Below, piece by piece: positions 55,401 to 64,000 of a DNA stretch of 64,000 bases. How positions within the stretch are numbered: position 1 is the first letter of the stretch; each line of letters begins with the position of its first letter. Both the position numbers and the translations under genes were made by a program. The notes beneath the pieces are model-generated. The model ran no database searches. It saw nothing but the letters and a program-made list of their open reading frames with translations, and was not told the origin of the DNA. Source of the stretch: Paralichthys olivaceus (lineage: Eukaryota > Chordata > Actinopteri > Pleuronectiformes > Paralichthyidae); assembly GCF_024713975.1 (NCBI RefSeq), contig NC_091093.1:17357501-17421500 (forward strand), written 5' to 3'.

Positions 55401-58400
55401 TTGTTTTTTGTTTTCAAACTATTCTCAGATTATATTGTGTACACCAGAGCTATATACTAACTTCCTCTGATGTATTCAGGTGCTTTAGATGAGGATGTGG
55501 TGGTGATTGAGGCAACTCCCGCTCCAGCCCCTGCTGTCCCTGCAAATGAGGAGATCAACGTCACGTCAACAGACAGCGAGGTGGAGATAGTCACTGTCGG
55601 AGATGGTTTCAGGTAGGCACCTCGGCTCTTGTGGCCACGCTTTGCATTTATGTGTTTGATGGTAAGACTAACCCTCAGGAAATATTCATGTGTGCTGTGT
55701 GCTTCATAGTTCACCATAATTTCATGATGTAAGGGAAGGTAATGTTGTCCTGTAGCTCAGATACAGTAGATAAATAATATTAGATTTTTTTTTCTCTTGT
55801 TTGTGTGAATGGTAAGTGTAAGTTTTTTGATTGTGTTTTTATGCTCCCAAAGCAGCTAGTATTAGTATGAGTTTACTGAAGACCTCATTTGGTCATTCGG
55901 TTTCATAGGTTGGTTCAGTTGTGTGTTATTTACCTGATGTGTAGTTTTCTTAATTATGTTATCTACAATCTAACAAGACAAGCATTTTGGCATATTTATG
56001 GCATCATAACACCATATTTAACATTCCTGCTACTCTCTGTACTTAATACAACTGAATTTCCAGCTGTTATTACTTAGATGTTTTCCTGTTTCTGTCATCA
56101 GACAATGGAACAAGAATGAAAAAGTGACTAACGTGTTGAGTAGCTGAACATAATCAGCAGTCACTTCCAAGCCATTTCCAAGCTGCTATGCTGCACAGCT
56201 AAAATACTTTTTTTTAATATAACATAAATCTCTTTTGTTTCATTTTTGCATCTAATCAAATTGTTATTAATACCAAGTTGGACAATGCAATTACTGTAAG
56301 TTTCAGTTCCATGCAGAGGAGAGCAGAATAACTGAGTCTTACTATGTGATGAGCAGAAACGTGACAAGGCTGAGGATTGGGTATCAAAGTGAAAATTGAA
56401 GCGTCTTATGCCAAAACGGAACCTGATAACATTGATGGGGGATATCTTTGTGTGAGGAAGGTGGCAGCACTTGGTTGTAACACTTCTTAATGACACACAC
56501 ACACACACACACACACCTTCAAGTGCACAACAGGAGTGAGAATGCTTGCAGCAAAGTCTAACGTTAAAGATCACAGTTAGCGCTCGACAGATATTGAGCT
56601 GACGCGTGTCTTTTCTTGTAAATTGTCAGAAGTAATCGGCAACACCTGTGTTGTTATTAGTTTATTACCTGGTGGTAAATTTTCCATGCTTTGGCAGCCA
56701 TAGCTTTTATAAACTTTGGGTTCCAGTAAAACAAAAACTGAACAGTAGACTGATGACAGACGAGTTCATTTGCAGAGCTATACATCAAACTTGAGCCCAA
56801 TCGAAAAGTATCTGAAATGTGTCATTGCTTGTCGGAACATTCTTCACTCACAAGTAGTCAGGTCTGTAGGAGCCTGGGGCTGAGGAAAAGCTTCTCATCT
56901 CATTTTCATCTCATCTTTGCAGGACTCCTCAAACAAAAACAATCCCCTTCCCCTCTTCTACATAGGCAATGCTGTTTATATGTTGTAAAAAGTATCTACT
57001 TTTGGTGCAGATGTGCACTTTCTATTGCAGTAACACTCACACAGCACCGTACCTACAGCTGAGCAGCGCACAGGACTGGCCTGCATACTGTTTATGAAAT
57101 GCAGAAGTTAGGGTTGGTGATATGGGTTGGGCGTTCTCATGAGCATGTCACTCTTTTGATTGCACCCATGAGCAAGCAACTAACGGAAGCAGTGTGTGCA
57201 GCAATATTCATGCAACCAGATGAGTGTTTGGAACAGTGGATGATGGTGCAAGAGAGGTCACAAGGTTTATATGCACCTTATAAATTATATTTAATCTATG
57301 AAGACTATCTGCATATTGAATTGTTGACAGTTTTTTGTGATGCTCTGTGTTTTTTTTTTTAAGTAGTATATCATGAGAGCAGGAAGTTGTTTATCCTTTT
57401 TGTTCTTAGACCTTCTATTTTCAGGATAGGCAATGATGATAAATTCTGTTTTGCCACTTCAGTCATTTATATTTATAATTATAGGCCAGCTGGATAATGT
57501 TTTAGATTATGTAATGCCTTAATCTTATTAAAACATTAGCTAGTGTGTGGCCATTGGCTGTGATGGTGTGTGCATGCAGGTGCATCCTTAATGACACAAA
57601 ATGAGAAACTGCAGCTGAATGTTTCGTACAGCTAATGCAAATTATGTTTGCTGACGATTATTACTGTTAGAGCTTAGTAAACCTGTAACGACCCCCCCAC
57701 CACAATGTTTCACTGTACACAACATCATATGCCAATCCAGTAGACATTACCCAAAAACATACTGACTGTCGGACAGAATGTTCATAATTAGTTTTCTCAC
57801 AGATGGATGGCTTGAGGACATTAGGTAACTGGAATGGCACTCAGTAGATCAAGTAACTCCACCAGGGCCAAACAATCCTACACAGCTCTGTCAAGATGTT
57901 AGTGAAGAAATATAAAAGCAAAAAGAACTGTGCATTAATTCTTGAAAAATGTATGAAAATGTTGAAAATTCTCATACATTACAGCCTCATGTTATTAAAT
58001 GGGAACAATTTTATTAGATTTTTAGAAAATAAACAGTATTTTGCGCAGTGTGATGTGTGACAATTAACATCCATTTTACACTTTACACTTAATGCTAAAT
58101 ACATTCATCTGTAACTGGTTATATGAGGGAGTTGAATGAGGTCTTCTCAGCTGATGATCTATGAATTGGAACATAACACTTTCAGAGGAACTGCTTAATA
58201 TATACAGTGTGAGAGCAATACATTTACAAAATATATTTCCCACCACCTTTACGTCAATTCACTTAATTTTCCTCAATCCACTGAAAATCTTATTTCCTCA
58301 TCTGCATAATATGACTTCCTGTCTTAGAACTTCCCTTATTCCTTGTGTACATGAATAATCAGTTACATTTACAAACCTCTGCCTTTCTAGTACCTTTCCC

Positions 58401-60157
58401 TCTTTGCCCACTTTATATGAGTGTATCAGTAGTATTTGAAAATAGTTCCCCAGAAACAATTCCACTAAGGAATGCCATGGCCTCCTGTCTAATCTGCCTG
58501 TTTTCCTGACTTCCAAAGATGTCCTGGCTCGCTAGAGAATGTAGAGATGAGCCTCACTAACTGGGGGGGATGGGCAGCAGTGGAGCAGGAGGGTGGAGAA
58601 TCAAAGGCCAACAGAATGAGCAATGAAATCTTTGTTTACGCTGTCGATGCACCAATTGGTGAATGTGTTTTTGTGTGTAGTTTATTTCAACATAGTTATG
58701 CATTTGCGCACACACAAAACACACACACATACTGTGTCATGGACCTGGCTTTTTATTATAGTTTAATCAAGTATTTATCATTTACTGGGTCATTGTTTGT
58801 TGTATGCTGCCTCTGATCTTATCCATTTAGTTTTGACTATGTGCAAATACCATGTTCAATGGGGTTTTTGCGTTCTCTTGTATAAGCCAGCTTTACAGTG
58901 CAAAGATTGGCCTTCTTTGGTTCAATACAAATCCCTTAACAGTTATATGAACAAATAAAGCTTTTACTTAAGTGTTTTCCTTTGGTGTTTTGTATGGAGT
59001 ATAATAAGTATTTATCATAATATCTGTGAATACAAGAGTGGCAGTCAGGGGAAGTTGTGGCTCAAAGGCTTGGAAAGGATTTAAACAGCCTCTCTTTATT
59101 CACAGCTTCATTCCTAAAAAATGTGGGAATTCAAACACCAGCAGCTTAGGGACATGCAGCAAAATGTTACTGGAATTGGGGTAAAGCCATCATTTTGAAC
59201 CTGCTCCTCTCACATAGCTCAGAGTCATGCTATCTTTAATTTGAACTGCAGGGTGTTATTTATTTGTTCATGCCACCCCACACTTTGCTCACTTGTAAAG
59301 CAGTGCATTAGGAGAACATTCCAGTGCTTTAACAGTGCACTGTGGGGTGTGTTTGGCAACTGCTTTACCCAGAGCGCAGTCAGTTACAATAAACAAGGAT
59401 TGTGTAGCTGATATGGATCAATTTGAAAAGGCCCTGATCACTCTCTGCCCTGATTCTGCAGCTCAGCTCAGGACACACACAGTCGTGGGATCACAAGTAG
59501 TGAATACTCAACAAGCACAACAGGGCACCTTAAGAGGTCTTATAGAGTCAATGTCTGGGCAGGTTGTTTTGGAGGCACACAGAGGACCAACAGCATTTTT
59601 GGCTGGGATTTTTCAGTGTATTATATATTTTTGGCATATAAGGTTCCCAGGAAAAATGTAGAGTATCAACATAAAGAGCTTTCATACCACCTCTGTATTT
59701 TCTTCTATCCACTAATTACAGAAATCTCTGTCTTGTCAAGTCAAACTCAATGCTTTTGTACGTGTTTTGTTTACCATTTACATTGTGCTATCCTTCACCT
59801 GCTTGATCTCCTCCTTTTTAACTCCCAAACTCCCAGCCTTGGTTGCCCTTCTCAGATCCCAGGGGGTACTTGTCTCACATCACATCATTTTGGCACAACC
59901 ACCCATTCCCATAGTTTTCATGTTTATAATGTACTGTTTTCCTCTTGGTTGCCCCTCCACACTCAGGGGGTCATGGTGGTAAACAGATATTTACAAAATA
60001 ATCCCAGGTCTACTTAATTAGATACTCATCCCTAGTGGGTAGTCCTGCTCCCTGGGAACAACCCAGAGCTGAGGAGCCTGGCCAATTAGATCACACAACA
60101 ACCACCACACGTCCCCCTCTGCATACCACCCTCATCCGTGTGTGATTTGTGTACAGT

Positions 60158-60251
<94 letters not shown>

Positions 60252-63200
60252 CGTGCAAGTAAGCATTTGTAGATTTCACATTTGTGTATCCAGACAGATG
60301 ATAAGCAACTTCCTTAATCCCATTTTCATAGCTGTGCAGTGTGTCTCATAGGACACTCTCATAGGATTACACCTTTTAGTATAATCTTGATTTGTAGCAA
60401 CATTTTTGTTCATTTTTCGAGTGACTGAAATACTTTTGAACACACTAGTCGCAAAATACACAAATTTAACTGATTTAGTTACAAGTCAAGAGCTCATATC
60501 ATAAAGGTAGAATAGTAAAATAGAAATATTATATTATACGTTATCTATCTGAATTTGGTCTGTGGGACATCCATGCAGCCACAGAGAGAAAAAACAACTC
60601 ACTTCATCCCAAAAAGGATTCATTGAATCACTTGATATTTTTATGTATCTATGATTTCATCAGTAAGAATCAGTGAGCTTGTCTTTAATATACTTTGACA
60701 TAAACAGCTCTGCGGTCAATAAGGCTGTGCTGTTGGCACTCAGACATACAGCCTTTTCCCTTTGCTCCTTTGTATTTTTCAAAATCACCCAGGGAGTAGC
60801 AGTAAAGTCCCTGAGTAGCAGATCTCCATGGTATCCAGGTTTACGGCACTCCCATTCAGTCTCTTATCGGCTGTCCCTCAAGGCTCATCCCTCCTCCCTC
60901 TGATCACCTGCCTTTACGGCACTGTGGGGAAATACAACTATTCCCTGGCTTCTCACTCCAGTCTCAGAGAGCAACGGTTACAGCCACAGAAGCCTTTGAG
61001 AGAAGAAAATTAAAAGGAGGAAAAAAAAAAGGGCAGAAGCCAGGGCGGGAGAGGTGCAGAGCATAGACTTAGAAGTGGAGAGGAAAAGGAAAACGTGGAA
61101 TGAATAGTCAGGTTTCGAAGGAAGTGTTAGGGTTGTCATGGATACAGCTGACAGCATTTCTGACACAGACTATAAACACGTTTTATTACTTGATCAGTTG
61201 TGATACAAGAGAAAACAAAACACATTTATAAACATGTACATACATGATTTGAAAATGTTTTACCATCCTAAACAGTTGTCATTGAACACACAAGTCTTAG
61301 CAGGTAGTCCATTTCAGCTCGGATATGTCTTTATGCACTTAAGTGCTGTTGTATCACGACTAATGTGCTTACATATAATAAACAAAGGTTGTCTAAGTCA
61401 TCATATAAGTATCATATCAATCCCCTTTTTACACACTGAAGGGTCTTCATGTGAGAGTTCTTACAACCAGCCCCCAAGTAAAATGTCCAGAGAATGTCCG
61501 AGTGAGCCCATGTGAGAATAAAGCAGGATGATGTCTGAAAAATTTACAGTGAGCGAGTGGCTGCGTAAAACTGAAAAAACTGAAAAACAAGAATACATAA
61601 ACTCTGGAGGAAAAAGATGTGACATACACGTAGACGTAACAGACATTGTCAACTTCAGAAGAATACCACAGCAGAATTTATATATCATGTCCTGTACCCA
61701 GCCACCACCCCTCACCTGAGTGTTCCAGACATTTTTTGACAATCTCCTGCTGCTGTGTTCTTCACATGTGAAGGAAAAGCCCGGAGAAAGTCCAGACCGT
61801 ATCGTCCAGACATTTTGCATAACTGAAAATGGTGTAAGAGACTGCAGTTAAAAACTACAATACATACTGGGTTCTAAAAGCAGATCTGAATGCTTTTATC
61901 AGAATTGTCTACCCCTACTCCACGCATACTTTTGCAGCAGCGGACTTCTCTAAGCAGCCACTGTCCTGGAAACAAGAGTCTGGCCCTGGCAAAGTGAATG
62001 CTGCACAGTTGAGCTGTTAGGATTTTCCTGCTGGTTTGGTGTAATTGATTTTTTTTCACGTCTGTGTATCTACAGGTCACGCTCAGTGGGAGGTCTTGGC
62101 AGGATTTGGGCTAATAGTTGCTCTCAGAATCGCCTCCAGGAGCCACGAGGACGTCACAGACTCTCCACTGTTATCCAACCACTGCGCCAGAATGCTGGGG
62201 AGGTTGTGGATCTCACTGTTGATGAAGACGGTAAGAATGAACTGCGAAAGTCCTCCATCCAAGTACATTTTCACCATGTCTGACCAAATGTTGACTAAAC
62301 TTTTTAGTTTTACTTTTCTAGTAAAAAAATAAATAATTCTAGTAATGAAAAAGCACACACCATTACTCTGTGATGCTTTCTTAAAGCAAACTACTCATAA
62401 AATCACAGTAACTATTCATCTGCGATCTGACAGTCAAATTAGTATCTCAAAGATGTAAATCATGGTCCATGTATTCAAACAATCTAATTGAAGACATAAA
62501 TGTTGAGAGAGGGAGGTGTAACTTACAACTTAGCAACTAGAATCATGTTTCACCCTGGATTTAAAATATATATTGTCGCTTATTAACCATTAACCTGAAG
62601 CTGTACCATATCCATTGCATTTCTTATAACAGTAAACAAGTGTGTTTATTTCTGTAAAAGCAGGCTGTTTTGTGACCTTAGGTGTTTATGTGACTGAAGT
62701 CTAACGTCAGTCTCTTTATCAGCCCACACCCATGATGGACGGAAAAACTGTGGAGCATTGAGTATTAGTATATTTGCATTTGTCAGAAGAACGAGGGGGA
62801 AATTAATTTGTGAATATGAAAAGCAGGGGGAGCTCACACACTGGAATGCTAATAAGCTCTGCTCTTCTCCTCGGCTGCTAAATTTCTGCAGACCCACATT
62901 CTCCAGCCTACGTGAGGATAATAGTGTCAGGATAGATTTTAGAAATGTGAAAATTCTACATGTTTATCTACAAATTAACAACTGTAACATCTTCTTGTTT
63001 TTCTTATGATTTCATCAAGTGTCATTGAGTGTCTAATTAAAACCGAACGTTGCATAACATCCTAACATGTCACTGATTTTAGGATAAACTGTAAAACTAA
63101 ACACACACTAAGACCTCAGACCCCTTTAACTGTAGTGACTGTTGATGTTATAGTGAAATGTTTACAGATTTTCTGGATCATTAATTCTCATTTCTGTCAC

Positions 63201-64000
63201 TAATTCGAGACTTGCCTGTAGTTTGTGTGCTCTTTTATTTCCTTATTTTTTATGCACAGACTCTGGCGAAATGATTCTTGTATCTCTCACAAACACTCGT
63301 TACTAATCCTCCATTCCCCACTGACTCCTTTTTTAAATGATTTGCCAGTCCCGGCGCTAACATCCCTGAATGAATGTACATATGCATGTTTGTGTATGAC
63401 ATGAACAGTTTCAACTTTACACATACCCTCTTTTACACCAAAGTTGGTGGGTTTACCGGTAGATCTGCTAAAAAAAGACTTTTGACTCCTTTTCCCATTG
63501 TCAGTAGAGGACTTTTCCTTTATGGTTTCCTGATATGTGTTTGACATCACAAACTTTCCAGAAACTGAGAAGCTCTCTCAGTGTCTCTCTCAGTGTCTAC
63601 TGTGCTCAGATAGTGGCAGAGAGTGTACAGTCTTCGTTGGGTAAAAAACTGCTGCTCCACCTATGTGCCAGGCAACAGCGGCTTTCATGTGTGATTGCAG
63701 ATATACAAATTACTTGAACCAGTCATTAAATAGATTTTAAACCTCCAGATCCCTTCTGCAAAGTCTGTGTAATATCCTCCTGAGCTGATGTGCAAACAGA
63801 TAAAGGGCTGAAACTGGTTGATATTATACGTAATGTAAATACACTGCAATAATGTCAGGAAGGTTAATCGGCATATTAAAGTTTAAATTACATTCTCAAT
63901 TTTACACATTCACCACATAGTCCAGCCACAAACTAGGTTTTGACAGAATCTCCTGTGGGCCTTTTTTTCTCCCTAGATCTGTCAGTTGTGCCAACAACCT
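51597..64000 (+). CDS. rnf111: RNF111 (Arkadia) SUMO-targeted E3 ligase, 5' part
   Basis: RNF111/Arkadia is a nuclear RING E3 that boosts TGF-beta/Nodal signalling by degrading Smad7, Ski and SnoN. It also ubiquitinates SUMOylated proteins. Exons: 51597-52473, 55480-55612, 62076-62230 and 63977 onward (cut by the edge), giving about 397 codons in the window. Matches to vertebrate RNF111 include [49 protein letters not shown] and RRKYALL. SUMO-interacting motifs are DVVVIE (298-303), EVEIVTV (326-332) and VVDLTVDED (380-388). The RING domain lies off the right edge. The start ATG has a strong GCCACC context. I recall the human protein beginning a few residues earlier. Confidence 0.95.
52474..55479 (+). 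other. rnf111: RNF111 intron 2
   Basis: A 3-kb intron. It contains a decayed Tc1/mariner transposase fragment on the minus strand at about 55066-55350. Nothing else is supported. Confidence 0.8.
55066..55350 (-). pseudogene. Decayed Tc1/mariner transposase fragment
   Basis: Minus-strand translation shows the C-terminal half of a Tc1-type transposase. Visible blocks are [43 protein letters not shown] and SSTEEL. The DLNIIE-type block carries the last catalytic acid of the DDE triad. The block expected after FILQQ (DNDPKH type, second catalytic Asp) is replaced by Gln-rich sequence, and the end is diverged. I do not see intact terminal inverted repeats. It is a dead fragment. Confidence 0.85.
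55480..55612 (+). CDS. rnf111: RNF111 coding exon 2 (SIM 1 and 2)
   Basis: 133 bases. It encodes [20 protein letters not shown], then [20 protein letters not shown]. Two hydrophobic-acidic SUMO-interacting motifs are visible. Confidence 0.96.
56492..56515. repeat. Short (CA)n array
   Basis: About 12 CA units in RNF111 intron 3. Confidence 0.9.
57828..57975 (+). repeat. Dispersed repeat family A, truncated copy
   Basis: It begins GGAATGGCACTCAGTAGATC and continues CACCAGGGCCAAACAATCC, ATGTATGAAAATGTTGAAAA. This matches the first half of copy 2. Confidence 0.65.
60161..60247. repeat. (GT)n microsatellite
   Basis: About 87 bases of GT with one TT interruption, in RNF111 intron 3. Confidence 0.97.
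62076..62230 (+). CDS. rnf111: RNF111 coding exon 3 (SIM 3)
   Basis: 155 bases. It encodes an Arg/Ser-rich segment, then [20 protein letters not shown] and VDED, including the third SUMO-interacting motif. Confidence 0.96.
62231..63976 (+). other. rnf111: RNF111 intron 4
   Basis: A 1.7-kb AT-rich intron. I see no repeat or exon with support. Confidence 0.75.
63977..64000 (+). CDS. rnf111: RNF111 coding exon 4 (partial)
   Basis: Starts after CTCCCTAG. With the split base it encodes DLSVVPTT, matching the EPTVVPTT region of vertebrate RNF111. It is cut off by the window end. Confidence 0.88.

Larger units (their letters stand above)
55613..62075 (+). other. rnf111: RNF111 intron 3 (6.5 kb)
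   Basis: The largest rnf111 intron seen. It holds a short CA array (about 56492-56515), a truncated family A repeat (about 57828-57975) and a GT array (60161-60247). The 108-codon open frame at 59335-59661 has no recognisable family. No exon is supported. Confidence 0.75.

Noticed and set aside
59335..59661. 108-codon frame in RNF111 intron 3
   Set aside because: No family is recognised, no splice sites tie it to rnf111, and the 3' part runs into low-complexity sequence.
60828..61013. VPQGSSLLP in a plus-strand frame, resembling the reverse transcriptase motif VPQGS
   Set aside because: The flanking residues do not continue as a non-LTR reverse transcriptase. It may be chance or a fragment too decayed to call.

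Overview
This is eukaryotic DNA from a bony fish, most likely a teleost. The evidence is spliced genes with GT-AG introns, long pure CA/GT and CT microsatellites, and several repeats that recur in teleost genomes. Four protein genes are recognisable by homology. Their order and orientation, ADAM10(-) MINDY2(+) SLTM(-) RNF111(+), match the order I know from human chromosome 15q21-q22, so this is a conserved syntenic block. I see no prokaryotic gene, CRISPR array, rRNA or tRNA gene.

Layout. Bases 1-10638 hold the 5' end of adam10 on the minus strand: three coding exons and two large introns, with the rest of the gene off the left edge. Bases 10640-13913 are the divergent adam10/mindy2 intergenic region. 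It carries a CRE palindrome, a 0.7-kb GA/CA composite satellite, a fold-back repeat and a second CRE near mindy2. Bases 13914-29794 hold the complete nine-exon mindy2 coding region (648 codons predicted), followed by a long 3'UTR to about 32.3 kb. Bases 32.3-35.5 kb lie between two convergent genes. Bases 35699-46009 (minus) hold a complete 20-exon sltm coding region (1016 codons predicted). Bases 46.0-48.2 kb are the divergent sltm/rnf111 intergenic region. From about 48.3 kb to the right edge is the 5' part of rnf111 on the plus strand: a GC-rich noncoding first exon and four coding exons, the last cut by the window edge.

Exon boundaries were set by reading frame, GT-AG sites and similarity to the vertebrate proteins as I remember them. 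Phases join without a frameshift in all four genes. The genes are not an operon-like pathway. Two act in the ubiquitin system (MINDY2 trims K48 chains; RNF111 is a SUMO-targeted E3), ADAM10 is a membrane sheddase and SLTM is a nuclear RNA/DNA-binding transcription modulator.

No new multi-gene system is evident. The points most worth a second look are a roughly 140-bp (CT)n tract that forms the polypyrimidine tract of the mindy2 exon encoding the catalytic histidine, a 24-bp coding minisatellite that expands an acidic tract in SLTM, the GA/CA satellite abutting a CRE upstream of adam10, the fold-back element between adam10 and mindy2, and several mobile-element remnants, including a decayed Tc1/mariner transposase.
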